Source of the DNA: Notamacropus eugenii
Taxonomy: Eukaryota; Chordata; Mammalia; Diprotodontia; Macropodidae
NCBI RefSeq assembly: GCF_028372415.1
Contig: NC_092878.1
Coordinates: 71,918,704-71,982,703 of the forward strand
Reading direction: 5' to 3'
DNA: 64,000 nt
Under the pieces are notes generated by a model. The model was not told where the DNA came from. It worked only from the letters and a program-made list of their open reading frames with translations, and did not search any database. Below, one piece after another: positions 10,497 to 22,606 of this stretch. Position numbers and translations under genes: made by a program. Positions within the stretch are counted from its first letter, which is position 1. Each line of letters starts with the position of its first letter.

Positions 10497-11819
10497 TTTT
10501 AGACCCTGTCTTTACTCTCTCCTTTTCCCATGTCAGAGGAACTTTATTAGTACCCCAACATGAGAATGACCTGATTCTGGCTAGGAACAGTGACATGTTT
10601 AACTTAGGGCAAAAAGGGTGGGTGGGGGGTAGGGCTTGGGTCCAGTTTAAATTCAGATTTTTATAAAGTTTATAAAATTATGCAAATTATCCATTTTAAA
10701 AATCACATAGAACTCTTAAGACCCTGGGTAGGACAGATTCCTAACATCTATCCAGAGATTTAAATTTTTGAACTATAGAAATTTCACATATTCACTCTAG
10801 CTACTGTTTTGCACAATCCCTCTCTCCCTCTTTCTCTCATTCAAGACAACTAATAGACACCACAGCATACCACATTTATAAGAATCAGGGGGTTTCTATG
10901 TGAAGCAAAATAAGGGTGGAGAAATAGTTTAAAAGAGTAGAAAGAAAAGCACATGAAAGCATATATAGGCACAGAGAGTGAGAGTTGAGAGAGATTTTAA
11001 ACCATTTGCTCTATTTCTACATTTCTTAAGAGATGATCACCTCTCAGCTGAACATTTTTAATTAATAAACAGAGCAACAAGCAAAAGCTCCAGCTGCTAA
11101 ACACCTATCATCAGTCCCTATATAAAGCACTGACCATCATCACTGTTGCCATTTCTGTGATAGATTCTCCATCTGTCCTTGGTATCTGCTTAGCCATGTG
11201 TTTCTGTCTCTTCCCAGGGTGAGTCAAAACTCTGTTCCATCAGGAAATTCTGTAATTCAGTTCAGAGTCTGTCATTACAAACCTCAGTATCCCTAGGAGA
11301 GGCCCAGGCCTTACTCTACCCACAGAGTAGCTAGTCTAAGACGTGTCTTAATAGGTTGATACATCATCATCATCATCATAAAGAATGAAAAATAGGCTCA
11401 ATGAAAGAACCAGAAAAAATGTTTTACCATTATTGTACTCAGTAACCAAGATGAAGATGCAGTCTCTTACCTTTTCATATCAGCATTTTCTTTCCTGCAA
11501 GTTCAAGGTCACTTCAGTGTCCACAACAGCAGTGGTAGCTGTAGCACAGGAAGCTGACTAGTCTTTTGTCTTCTCCATCTCCTGTTGGTACCTTTTCATG
11601 AAGCTTTCACATCCTAACCCTCAAGTACATCGCTCACCTCTTACCTCTCACAAAATTTCTCCTTTCAGAAGAGAGGAGAAAGAAATTGCTTTTGTTTTGC
11701 AAAGACTCAGTCTGTTGTCTGTTGGCTCACATATAGAGTCATTGGGAACTTCAGTCCACCATTGGACACTGTTCTCCAGTGTTCTATTGGATAGAACTTG
11801 GTACTCCTAAAACCTGTCA
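10497..11819. other. Unclassified non-coding stretch
   Basis: Mostly single-copy-looking sequence, including a purine-rich patch near 10,900-11,000 and a perfect (cat)6 run at about 11,362-11,379. No gene is recognised. Confidence 0.3.
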
Positions 11820-11950
11820 AGTTCATTCAGCAAGAATGCATCTAGCACCTACTATGCACTAGGCACTGGGGACACATAAAGTAAAAATTCCTGGTCATGT
11901 CCTCAAGAAGCTTGCCTTCTACTTTAGAAGAAACAATATATATACAGATT
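11820..11950 (+). mobile_element. Ancient dispersed repeat of the 'cctactatgtgccaggcact' type
   Basis: Contains 'atctagcacctactatgcac', 'aggcactggggacacataaa' and 'tcctcaagaagcttgccttc', a word order found in a very common old mammalian repeat. The family name is left open. Similar diverged copies lie near 33.3, 36.1, 39.5, 45.9, 46.2 and 53.5 kb. Confidence 0.55.
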
Positions 11951-13359
11951 TTTATGGGGGAATGACTAATGGGAGCCCCTGCACTCAGAAGTTATACAGT
12001 TCAGTAATGAATTGACCCCCTCAGTCAAATTTCCAGGTCCTACAAACAACTATCCTTTGTCAAGCCCACATATGCAAGTGAACTTGATGAGGCAAGTATA
12101 GTGTACTAACTGTTTTAAGTCTGAGCATATTTCTCCCAGGCACTGAGATGGTATAAAAAAGAATATATCCCTAGGTAGGAGGGAGGAATGTTTTGTACTT
12201 TTGTTTATTGTTATGAATTTTCAATAAACATTCCTTTATAAAAGCTAACTGATATATTATTTGGTTTTGTGATACTGAACCAGAAATCATGGGTGAATGA
12301 AATTGGGAGAGAACACATTAGAATGGTGGCTTGAGCTGATGACATTAGAAAGGTATTTCAGCCCCTGAAGGAAATCTTTAGTTTCTTGTTGGGGACATAT
12401 ACCCCCGTTCAAAGACCTGATTTGCCCCAGCAACATGGACTTAAAATAGAAGCAGTTGCTACAAAATACTTGCCCCACCAGGTTCACTTCCAAATCCAGT
12501 ATGTCTAAAAACAGAGTTGATCCTTTACTTATGGGACTCAGCATCTCAGCTGCATAGTTAATCCACTATGGGACTAGGTCCTGGTCTCTGCCTGGAGTTC
12601 TGCTAGAAGACTGGGTTTGACTTGTCTAACAGATCACACCTTTTGCTATGGACTCCAGTTCCTGGACCTTTGGTGTTTCAAAACTCACAAGATCGCAACT
12701 CAGTCCATTCCATTTCCAATATTTTTCCACCAAAAATGGGAGAGATGAGATGAAATAGTCACATTAGCAACAGCAGAGTTTTGTGGTGATGGCTTCATGT
12801 TGACCTGGGTTGCAAGAGAATGCTGCTGGCACTAGCTCTCTCTCCCCACCTGGAGGCTTACAGCAGTTTTTGCCTCCTCACTCAAAAGCAACCAGGCAGG
12901 AAAGAGGGAAGGCTAGCTTTGGCTACTTGGTGTCTTTTAAGTGCACATCCAGTTCTGGTTCAGGAGTCAATCATGAGTTCATTCCTTCATGATGTGGTAA
13001 GCAAACAGAAAATAGTTATAAAATAAATGCAATTGAACATGCTCTGAAGTAGGGAACAGGGCTCTCCATTATATTTCACCATGCACTTCCAGAAATAGGT
13101 TCAAGAGGCCTCCTCATTTGGCTTGGCAGCAGGCAGGACACACAGTACATATTCTGAGGATGGGCCCCGACCCACCACTTCTATATTATACAGATTACTA
13201 ACTACAACATATACGCAAAGTGATTGGGAGTAGTATTGGGGAACAAACAATTTGGACCACCAAGAAAAATCAGCCTTTTATCCTCTTTTTAATGTAGAAC
13301 TATAAATAAGAAACTGGTCATTTCCTACAGGATGTATCCTGATTTTTCTCAGAAAAGAA
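11951..13359. other. Unclassified non-coding stretch
   Basis: Contains minus-strand (12,287-12,544) and plus-strand (12,810-13,026) short frames with no recognisable protein. The composition near 12,280-12,760 is less AT-rich and could be an old LTR or unique DNA. Confidence 0.25.
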
Positions 13360-13510
13360 AAAGATGTGTTGGGTTTGGGGTCAGAGGATCTGATTCCCAA
13401 TTCTGCTGATTGCCTGCTGTGGATACTTTAGATAAGTCATTTTCCCTCCTTATACTTTAGTTTCTTCTGCAAAGTAGCCCCTTCCATCTTTAGATTTCTG
13501 ATCCCAATTC
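13360..13510 (+). mobile_element. MIR-family SINE
   Basis: Diverged but ordered words: 'gtcagaggatctgattccca', a 'gataagtcattttccctcc' core and a 'ccatctttagatttctgat' end typical of MIR-like tails. Confidence 0.5.
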
Positions 13511-13689
13511 CAGCTTTTAAGTTTTAGTAAAATAAAGAGAAAAAAGATAATAGGGTCTTCATAAGTTAGTACAGCATAATATAACTTGGTAACCTTGTAA
13601 CTGTATATTTTTTAAATTTTTCAAATGGGTTGATATTTATCATTTCCTTTGATTATCATAAAATAAAGTCCATGAAGTGGCAGAAAAGG

Positions 13690-13845
13690 AATAAAAACCT
13701 TCATTTGACAGTTAAGGAAATTGTGAGTTAAAGAAGATTGATGAACTTAAGGTGACAGAGCTAGTCAACTGCAAAGCTCCCCTGGAACCCAGTTGTACTT
13801 ACTCTCAGTCTTATGTATGTTCTTTCCACTAAGATTCCATTGTTT
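13690..13845 (-). mobile_element. MIR-family SINE, minus orientation
   Basis: Contains 'cagttaaggaaattgtgag', 'ggtgacagagctagtcaact' and 'ttctttccactaagattcc', the MIR core read in reverse. Confidence 0.55.
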
Positions 13846-14034
13846 TAAATTAAACTTTGGAGCTTCTCTGTATCTTAAAAAGAGGCAGGGGAAGGTGGAG
13901 CACCATAGAAAGCAAACAACTTGAAGTTAGTAGATGTAAGTTGATTCAAGCTCTAGCTCAGGTACTTACTAATTCTGCAAACATGGAAAGTATGAAAATT
14001 CTCAGACTATTTATTCTTCCTCTTACATGACAAG

Positions 14035-14390
14035 GTCCATGCTTCTGCATAGGCTGTTCCCCATGGCTAAAATGCTCATCTCTTTCTGTTTATCTGTTAC
14101 TCTCTCTCCTTTCCTCCATCTCATGGAAACCTTAGCTCCAGGTAAGGTTCATTTAAAGTAATTATATGAGGCTTTTCTTAATCTCCCTAGTTACTACTGT
14201 TTTATACCCACCTCCAAAATTATTTTGCCTGAATTTAATTGTATAAATACTACATTTATTTATCTGTGTGTGTTTAACCCTACACCCACTCCAGGAGAAT
14301 ATAACCACCTTGAGGGTAGTAATTATTTTCATTTTAAAATCTGTACCCCTAGAGTCATTCATTGATTAATAAATGCTTCAGTTGAAATAA
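14035..14390 (+). mobile_element. L2 LINE 3' region
   Basis: Runs from 'ggctgttccccatggctaaa' through 'ttcctccatctcatggaaac' to 'ccaccttgagggtagtaa' and ends 'attaataaatgcttc', which is the L2 3' order. Confidence 0.65.
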
Positions 14391-14524
14391 ACTACAGCAT
14401 GTAACATAAGAGCTTGATCATAGGCAGATTTAATAAAATTCAAAAAATCCAATGCCTTTATTACTACTACTACTAATAATGATAATTACATTAACAGTAA
14501 TAATCATTCGCATTGCTTCAAGGC

Positions 14525-14775
14525 AGGGCTCCTTAACTTGGGTTCCATGGATAAATTTCAGGGAGGAGTAGGGCTGAGAATCTGGGTGGGGAAAAATACA
14601 CACACACACATACACACACACACACAAATATATATCTTAATTTTCTCTAATCTCTAACTGAAAATAGCATTTCATCAATTATAAATATAAAAAAATCCCA
14701 CACCATTATTCTGAAAATGGATCACAAGACTGCCAAAGAAGCCATAATGTGCACAAAAAGATGGTGAATCTTTGC
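14525..14775 (+). mobile_element. Old hAT-like MITE carrying an internal (CA)n
   Basis: Begins 'agggctccttaacttgggtt' and ends with words resembling the same element read inward, such as 'cattattctgaaaatggatc' and 'agactgccaaagaagcc'. This matches a widespread mammalian DNA element with 'ggttcttaacc' ends. A CA microsatellite (14,598-14,626) has expanded inside it. A reverse copy appears at 43.2 kb. Confidence 0.5.
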
Positions 14776-16615
14776 TTAAAGGTTTACAATACATTTTTAT
14801 CGTATAACATTGGAGTGATATTATGAAAAAATGATTCATATCCATGACAAAATATGCTTCATAAAATCAACACACACATTACCTTCAAACCTTTTGGTAG
14901 TGCATTTTCACTTCTATTCATGCCTCAGAGCTCATTAAACTAGCTTCTCTCTACTGCTCCTCCATTTGGGAATATTCTCATGTCTGGGTGATGAATGGCT
15001 CATTGGTTCAGTAGATCTAGTCAGAATTCTAACCTTCTTCATTCTATCAACAATTCCCCAAAGCCTAAAAAATAAGGTCTTCCTGGCTATAAAGGAAACC
15101 ATTAGAGTGGCATAAACTTTATTTTACCAGATCTTGTGTGCAAACTTATGGCCAAGAGATGTAAAACCTGCTTGTCAACCAGAGCCCAAATTAAACTGAC
15201 AGTGAATGTATTGACTGCATTGAGACCTCTCCATTCAATGTCCACAAATCTATGGCCTATGGTCCTTCTATTATTAAAGATGTAAACTAACTGGTTCCAT
15301 TGCATATTTCCATTACCTCTAGGTCATGAAAATATTGTGATAGCTTACCAGAATGCAAAATAGCTCCCGTATGCTTAGTTGGACTACTTCTTCTTTTTCT
15401 CTGAAATTTTCAGGGCATTCACCAGCAAACTGACATTTATTTATTGCAGAGAACGAAGTTCTGTAAGTTAGAAGCTTCTTAGGAGACTCCATTGGTGTTT
15501 TTTTTTCCCCTCCTTATTTATCTTCTGGCTGTACTTGTACCCAGTGCTTTCATCATCTGAGAAAAGAAAGACTCTTGATGTAAGCACTTTGATGGACAAG
15601 ATGTTGTCTTTCTGTCTTTTCCTTTGGCAATTGATACTGTGTCTGATTTGTTTCTTAATTCATCTGTCTTTCACTTGCTTCACAAAAGACCAGAGGCTGA
15701 CAGGGGAGGAAAGAGCAGAAAATCTGAACTCTGGTGGACTTACAAAATGGTGTTTTTATTTTCAAAACTGGATAGAGACCCAAAAGAAGGCTGCAATTGT
15801 TTTCAGTGTGTATCTACTAAATGCAAAAACTATCCTGAACTATATCAGAAGGGATGGGGCTTTCTGTAAAACATGTATTCTTCATATGCAATAAGAATAA
15901 AGAATTTACATATTTTTCATAGGATAGTATCTAGTGAAGAAAGAATCTACTTTAGTAGGACTAATAATGCTTTCTAATGTTCATTTATGGCCCTTGGCCT
16001 TAATTCAGTTGGCTATGAAATCTAAAGTCTTTTGTTTGTGAAAATATTTTCAGGGAGTGAATGAACAGCATATTTTTGGTCTCAGAGAAGTAGAGGAAAA
16101 CAAGATTACTCCTGGATTTGTATAAATATCTTGGTCAGGGGGGAATGTGAGGAGCGTTTTATTTCAGCTAAGTGGGTAGAACTAAACAGGTTATTTTGAA
16201 TCAGTGAAGACTGAGAAGAAAGACTGGTTAGAAGTGCTAAGGTTCCACTGTTACTATTCTCCCTACCTTTTATCAGGATTCATCACTCTCTTAAAAAAAA
16301 AAAAAAAAGTTAAAACCTTATTGATAGTGGTAGAAGATATAACTAAACATTTTTACCATATTAAAATATTCATAGGCGTTAAAACATCTTCTCCTTAGAG
16401 CTATTAAGGCTTATTTCAGTAATACCCAAAGCAATCTACATGGGGCAGAGGTAGGAGAATGTTAGGTCATTAAACGAATCTGCTTTTTAATTCACAGAAA
16501 CATGGAAAAGTTTCACCTTGATCTCCCTTACAAACAAGGACAAATAGCCTTGGTAATTGATAGATGGATTTATTGTGGTTTAGTGTACAAAGCATTGAGA
16601 TAATTGTGACAAGGT
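14776..16615. other. Unclassified non-coding stretch
   Basis: Holds a 119-codon stop-free plus-strand frame at 15,535-15,894 that begins with a non-ATG codon, shows no recognised domain and is not flanked by clear splice sites. It is treated as chance. A poly-A run lies at about 16,292-16,307. Confidence 0.3.
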
Positions 16616-16865
16616 ACAGTGCATTTTGGGAGAGGGAGAGCTGGAGAGGGTCAAGACGATCTGAATCCAAATCTTAATAATCTCTGACACTTAGTAGCTA
16701 TGTGAGCCTGATCAAGTCACTTAACCCCTATTTTTTTCAGTTCCTAATCTGTAAAATGGGGACACTGTAAAAGAGGAATGGTAAATCACTCTAGGATCTT
16801 TGCCAAGAAAACCCCAAGCATAAAATGCTTGAAGTCATGTGGCAGTGGACACCACTGAACAATAA
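16616..16865 (+). mobile_element. Marsupial CORE-SINE with the long tail
   Basis: Diverged head, then 'gatcaagtcacttaacccct', 'gtaaaatggggacactgt' and the marsupial tail 'ggatctttgccaagaaaacc' with 'tggacaccactgaacaata'. Confidence 0.75.
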
Positions 16866-17120
16866 CAGTGGACTCTGAAGTCAGATTTCCTGAGTTCAAA
16901 TCCCACCTCCCATGTGTACAATCTGATTGACCTCGGGTAAGTCACTAATACTTTATAGATTTCAGGTTCCCCATGTGCTACCTAGTGAGGATAGACTTTC
17001 ATCTCCAAATTTATGATCCAGGTTCCAAGTAAATTTACCTCAATTTGTTTATCAGTAAAATGACATAATATCTGTTCTACTTATTTCCTAGGTCTTGTCA
17101 CAAGGCTCTAATTAGACAAT
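16866..17120 (+). mobile_element. Two abutting MIR-type SINE fragments
   Basis: The first has 'gaagtcagatttcctgagtt' and 'acctcgggtaagtcac', ending near 'aatttatgatcc'. The second resumes with 'tgtttatcagtaaaatgac' and ends near 17,120. Both are in plus orientation. Confidence 0.5.
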
Positions 17121-17159
17121 AAATTTTAAATCACTCATAAAAAGATGATCTATAAAAAC

Positions 17160-17700
17160 ACAATATAGCATGGATTGGTCTGACTGATTGACTGATTTCA
17201 ATTTCAGATCTGCTACAGTATTTTTTTAAGCTCCATCTCATGAAACATTCAGGGAGAAGGAGGACCACTGGCAGGTTATTTTGAAAATACAAACATTAAA
17301 AGCCTGTTCCTTTTCTATTAGGAAGAAAATGACCCACACATTAGAGGTAATCGACTGAACATCTACAAAGCTCGTAATTTTCTTCGCATAATTTAAAGTG
17401 CATGAATTCTGATACCAAGTCAGTCACTGTGTTTTGTGAATAATTAAAGATTTCTTCATAAAGCCAAGGGAAATGGGAGGGGCTTTCAAAGCCAAGATCT
17501 GGTTAATTACAGTGTCTGACTTCTTAGAGAAAGGAGCCTCTAGGCTTTTGTTAGGAACCTGTCTCAGCAAAGGCTTTCACATCAGAATGACAGGCCACAT
17601 CATTCTTTTACTTCCGAGGAAGGGGAATTTAATCCCACCTACTACAATCCTGATACGTATTTCTAACATTAGGAGAGTACCTTTTCCTCTTGGTTAATAC
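17160..17700. other. Repeat-free island, possible conserved non-coding element
   Basis: Complex sequence with sparse CpG ('aatcgactga', 'agctcgtaat', 'cttcgcataa') and TAAT-rich words, with no repeats and no convincing coding frame. It resembles vertebrate conserved enhancers in texture only. Confidence 0.28.
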
Positions 17701-17928
17701 CTTTCATACCTTCTCAAAATGTTTTAAACCTGTTGAAATGTTCATTAAAAAGTGAGTGTTGGGGGTAGGGTACAAATTGTTAATTTTAAAGGTTCATTTT
17801 CAAGTTTCTTTTTAAAATCTTTGTAATAATTGACTGCAGGGAGAAAAAATGGAATGCTTAAAATTTTTCTACTGAGACAAAGTGTTGAAATCCAGATAAT
17901 TTAAATAAACACACACACTCTACCACTA

Positions 17929-17950
17929 ACACCACCACCACCACCACCAA
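17929..17950. repeat. (CCA)n short tandem repeat
   Basis: About seven accacc units. The minus-strand valine-rich frame across it is an artefact. Confidence 0.85.
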
Positions 17951-18478
17951 AAACACTAACTTTAAGAACAGAAACAAGAGCACATAAGCCACAGAAAACT
18001 TCCTGGTTGCTCCTGTGCTCTGGAAAGAGGAAATGAGCAAGGAAAATGGATGACAGAAATCCAGATATAATTTACGATCTAGTAGAATGGAAAACACAGG
18101 AATTCCCTTGGGCTGGCAAGCCGGGATTCTGTTAGGTCAATGCTCTGCAGAAATGGGTAGAACCTAAAGGTATCCAATTCTTGTTATATCTAAGCAGTTC
18201 TGGACCATCAAAACCCAGGATGTTTTTTGTGGAGTTAGGATAGATGGAAAGATAGAAATTCAAGTATAGACCTCATCATAGCATTCATTGCTCATTGCTG
18301 CAAGAATTGAGCTGTGCTTTGTACGAAATTGTCTTAAATAACATGCACAAATGTGTTACCATAACAACCACATACATTTTTTTTAGAAAAGGCTAATGGA
18401 ATACTTAACCTTAAACAAAGGTGTTCCTCTTTTCCCCAGACATCAGCTTTATAATATCTATTTACAGCTGTCTGTCTA

Positions 18479-18735
18479 GGCAGCTAGGTAGCATAGTGGA
18501 TTGAATGCTGGACCTGAAGTCAGGAATAGCCAAGCTCAAAGCAGCCTTAGACATTAGCTACAGGACTCTAAGCAAATCACTTAACCTCTGCCTGCCTCAG
18601 TTTCCTCAACTGTAAAATGAGGATAATAGTATCACCTACCTCACAGGGTTATTGTGAGAATCAAAAGAGATAATATTTATAAAGGACTTAGCACAGTAAC
18701 TGGTTCATAATATAAATACTAGCTATTATTATCTA
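18479..18735 (+). mobile_element. Marsupial CORE-SINE, full length
   Basis: Head 'ggcagctaggtagcatagtg', core 'ctgcctcagtttcctcaact', then 'cctacctcacagggttattg' and end 'actagctattattatc'. Well preserved. Confidence 0.85.
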
Positions 18736-18789
18736 TAATTAAGATCCTTAGAAAGTTGTTCTGAGAACTGACTTGGCCAAATGACTTTT

Positions 18790-18902
18790 AAATGACTTGC
18801 CCAAAATCACACAAGAATTATGTATCAGAGAAAAGACTTGAACCCAGGTCTTTCAGATGCCAAGTTCTTCCCTTTATCCACTACTCCATGCTGCCTCATA
18901 GG
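18790..18902 (-). mobile_element. MIR-family SINE, minus orientation
   Basis: Contains 'tgacttgcccaaaatcacac', 'ttgaacccaggtctttcaga' and 'tatccactactccatgctgc', the MIR 5' half in reverse. Confidence 0.65.
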
Positions 18903-18989
18903 AAGGGTTCTAATAGCTATTTTTAAGTATCTGAAACACAGTCATGTAAGAGGATATTTACTCAACAAACTATTAAACTTTGTAAGCCT

Positions 18990-19175
18990 TAAGACACACA
19001 CACATATAATATGCATATATAGAGAACATATATAAGAAAAAAGTAAAGTTGTATATATATCTATAGACACAATATATGCATATATGTATATATTAATACT
19101 TGATAAATATGTGCATACATGATACATGTGTATACATAAACACATATATGTTTATATCCATAAACATATATGTTT
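18990..19175. repeat. AT/AC-rich low-complexity block
   Basis: Compound 'acacacac', 'atatat' and 'tatgcatata' runs; the short frames on both strands are artefacts. Confidence 0.8.
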
Positions 19176-19269
19176 TTTTCCTTACCTGATCTATGATTAT
19201 ATTAGGGTAGAAAGTACCAGGTGAGGTACTTCCTTTACTAATACACATTTGCACCTTCTCCACAACTTA

Positions 19270-19420
19270 GTCTTTCAGTTTCCTGGGGGGGTGCTGAGAA
19301 GTTAAGTGAATTAGGATCTACTCAGCCAGAATATGGCAGATTTGGGACCTGAACCCAGGTCTTCCTAAGACTGAGGTCAACTCTCTCTCCTCTACAGACT
19401 GTACCATATACCATTATATA
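19270..19420 (-). mobile_element. MIR-family SINE, minus orientation
   Basis: Contains 'gagaagttaagtgaatta', 'acctgaacccaggtcttcct' and 'ctctcctctacagactgtac'. Confidence 0.55.
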
Positions 19421-20094
19421 CCTCTATGTAAAGATGACTTCTCCCACAGGTGTCTGTGGAGAAACATGTAAAAATGTATACATGTTTTAATTCTAATTCA
19501 GAATCTCATAGAGAAGGGAACTTAAATGTGTTACCTGAGTAAGTTAGGAAGCAAAAAAAAAAACAAAACACCTTTACTTTTCAATTATCCTTTAACTTGA
19601 GCGATAATCACTTAGAAGTTGAAAGGTTAGTAATATTTTCTAGATTGGTAGCTTCCAGGACTGCATAAATATTTGGATGAATCTTTCATCCCTTCTTAAT
19701 GAAGTTCTCACCTCTCCCTCTGTCCCCTCTCTATCCCAAAACTCCTTCAAAAGAAGGGAGTTCCCCTCACTTATTCCTTTAGAACTCAATTGAAAAAGGG
19801 TTTCCTTTAGTTGCTGCCAGCTTCCCTTTGGAATAGAGAAAGTAGCTGCTTAACAAATGGCAGGTTTATGAAGAGGAAATCTCCATGGTTTAAAGTGCTT
19901 TTGTTTCCTGTCAATATGTACCTTTCTTTTTGTTCATTCATAATCATCATGTAACCCTCATTGAAAGGTGAAGAAACCCAGGCTTTGGGGAGATGGATAA
20001 TCAAGCAGTAATTTTCACAGAAATCCAGATCTTATAGGGAAGGCCTGAGATACAGGAGTTCACAGAAGTGAAATTCCAGGACGGGAATGTCAAA

Positions 20095-20295
20095 TCACAT
20101 GACAGAGATTCATATCTGGGAGGGACTTCAGATACCAACTTTCCCACTCCTGTCTTTCAAGGCTGAGGAATCAGAGGCCAAGAGGGGTTACTTAACTTGT
20201 CCACTGTCACAAAGGTAGCAAATAGCAAAAGTCTGATTTGAATTCAGGTCTTCTGATCCCAAATCCAGCACTCTTTACTTTTACCATTCCACAGG
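20095..20295 (-). mobile_element. MIR-family SINE, minus orientation
   Basis: Reverse MIR order: 'ggctgaggaatcagaggcca', 'ttgaattcaggtcttctgat' and 'ccagcactctttactttta'. Confidence 0.65.
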
Positions 20296-20579
20296 AGAAA
20301 ATGATACAGAATTCTACAAGAAAGAATTCTCAAGTAGGATGTAAAGGTTTATGACCAGCAAAACCTGACTTTTTTGTCCTTTAGTGAGAATGGATTTATA
20401 CAGATTTAACTACTTTCATCAACTAGTGCCCCTATTAACCAAAGACATGACTGACTGAAGATAGTTGGATAGCTTAGGAGTGTGTCCTCTGAGCAAAGAC
20501 TGCATATAATTATGCCCAAATAGCAGGAGGCTTTTTCTAAATATGATACTAGTAGGCTTGACCTAATATTTTTAAAGTC

Positions 20580-20930
20580 ATCTAGTACAGGTCATCTAGT
20601 ATACACCACTTCCCTATGTAGGAGTCCAGTTCTCTCTACACTGCCCCTAGCAAGTGATCATCCAGCTTCTATTTGAACATTTTTCTGTGAGAGGGAGTTC
20701 ATCACTTCAAAAGGGAGGTCATTTATTCCATTTTGGGGTAACTCAAAGCTCTCTATATTGGGGAAAGTTATTTATATTGTGCTGAAACCTTCTATTTTGT
20801 AACTTCATACCACTGGTGCCATATCTAACCTTTGGCATCAAGCAGATTAAAAACTAAACAAAACAAAAACTAAATCCTCTTTTTTCTACATGACAGCTTT
20901 TCAAATATGTAATGATAGCTAACCTATTCT
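20580..20930 (+). mobile_element. CR1/L3 LINE 3' region
   Basis: Carries the L3/CR1 3' order: 'atccagcttctatttgaaca', 'gagggagttcatcacttcaa', 'gtgctgaaaccttctatttt' and 'catgacagcttttcaaata'. Only the 3' untranslated end is visible. Confidence 0.6.
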
Positions 20931-20934
20931 TGAG

Positions 20935-21055
20935 AGGCATCATAGGAAAGTGGATAGGAGTCTGACCTGTGACTATGGGCAAGTCAAATCCCTTAACCAT
21001 TCATTTCAGCCAACTCTTAAGACTCTAAGTTGCAGACCCTGGCCCTCTGCAATCA
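20935..21055 (+). mobile_element. MIR/SINE fragment
   Basis: Contains 'gcatcataggaaagtggata', 'ctatgggcaagtcaaatccc' and 'aagactctaagttgcagac'. Short and diverged. Confidence 0.45.
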
Positions 21056-21189
21056 GCAGAAAGGGTTTCCACGCTGGGAATTCTCTACAGTGATGAAGTC
21101 ACAGGTTTGGACTGAACCAAACCAAACCAAACATGTCTCTTGCCACAGAGGGAGAAGGAATTTTTATCTGAGTATATTAAAGCTTCATG

Positions 21190-21410
21190 GTACATAGAAA
21201 GAGACTGGATATCAGGCGAACTGGGTTGGAGTTTCACTGAATTACTTACTAGCTGTCTGATCACAGGCAAGTCAGTTAACATTTCTGTGATTCAATTTTC
21301 TCATCTCTGAAATGGGGATAGTGCTACTTTCACTAAGTACCTGACAAGGTTGATATAAAAAAAAAAAAGTACTTCTAAAAGTACACTATCAATGTGAGCT
21401 TTGTCAGTGT
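21190..21410 (+). mobile_element. MIR-family SINE
   Basis: Contains 'gaaagagactggatatcagg', 'ttactagctgtctgatcaca', 'tctgaaatggggatagtgct' and a poly-A run near 21,358. Confidence 0.65.
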
Positions 21411-21979
21411 TCATTTATTTATTTATAATGATGTTTGATAGTGACCTAAATTGGGGGTTCCAATGTGTCAATTTGGTAGTGCTGGTGACTGTCAAAAGTA
21501 TTTTCTAATGTAGATATTAAATGGTCTACGTGTAGATTGGAGACAGAATCTTGAATGTGAAGAAAGGCAGAGGTATGGGGAATTAAAGAGCTTAAAGTTG
21601 TAATAAAATTTTACCTTAAATCAAACTGAAAACACTTTTATTGCTGTTTTGAGAATTCTAATCCTTTCTGTAAGCAGTTTCTGAAAATCTGAGGATAACT
21701 TTAAATGTGCTGATTTTCTGTTGTTCTGATCTGAAGTTAACAATTGAATCTCCAAATACACTTTAAAATAAACATTGGAAGCTCATCCATTTACTTTTCC
21801 CCAGTCTCCCTTCCCCTTTGTGAATTTTGCTATTTTTTTCTTTCCAAATATAGTTTGTTACAGTTTTGTGAATAACTCATTGCTACATCAAATTTCATTT
21901 AAATCTACTGTGATTATTGCTTTGAATTCTCCAAATTATATCTGCCATTTTTCTGTATTCTTCCACCCCAATCAGACAT

Positions 21980-22160
21980 TTAGACTCATAGAATTTAGGG
22001 CTATTATATTATTCACTTTAACTCTTCATTGTATAGATGAGTAAACTCAAAGGTTTAGTAATTTGCTCAATTTCACAAAACTAGTGGATATCTGATTCAG
22101 AATTCAAACCCGAGTCTTCTGAGCCAAGTCCATCAGGATATTCACTGCACTGACTGGCCC
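21980..22160 (-). mobile_element. MIR-family SINE, minus orientation
   Basis: Contains 'catagaatttagggctatta', 'gtatagatgagtaaactcaa' and 'gattcagaattcaaacccga', followed by a 'ttcactgcactgactgg' 5' end. Confidence 0.55.
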
Positions 22161-22561
22161 ACTCACAATGTTCCCTGTGATTGAGAGACTATTTCAGAAA
22201 ATAGACACACACACAAATGCATATGTATGTGTGTATGTATGTATCTCCTCCTGCTGTACCTGTTTCCTTATTTAATTTTCCTCCTCTTGCTATGACAAGT
22301 AATTGCATTAATGGCCTCTAATTGGGATCAGGGAACATACCATGGTGCTCTTACCACTTAGGGGCACAGATAATCTAAAACATAAATACCATGCATGCAT
22401 CTGTATCCCCCTTTCAGTCTGAATTCTTTTATACCAGTCTAAAGCAGCAAGGCAAATCCAAGGACTCTATTCATTTACATCTCCTCCCCAAACGTAATTA
22501 ATGGTGAAACAATCAGTGAATCATGGAGTAAAAACTCAAACATCTATAAAAGATACAGATA

Positions 22562-22606
22562 TATTCATGCATTCATGCATGCATGCATACATATGTACAT
22601 ACATAC
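22562..22606. repeat. (ATGC)n/(ATAC)n short tandem repeat
   Basis: Alternating 'atgcatgcatgc' and 'atacatacat' units at the left edge of the SINE-free island. Confidence 0.8.

Noticed and set aside
15535..15894. 119-codon plus-strand frame
   Set aside because: Non-ATG start, no recognised family, no clear splice sites; chance open frame in AT-rich DNA.
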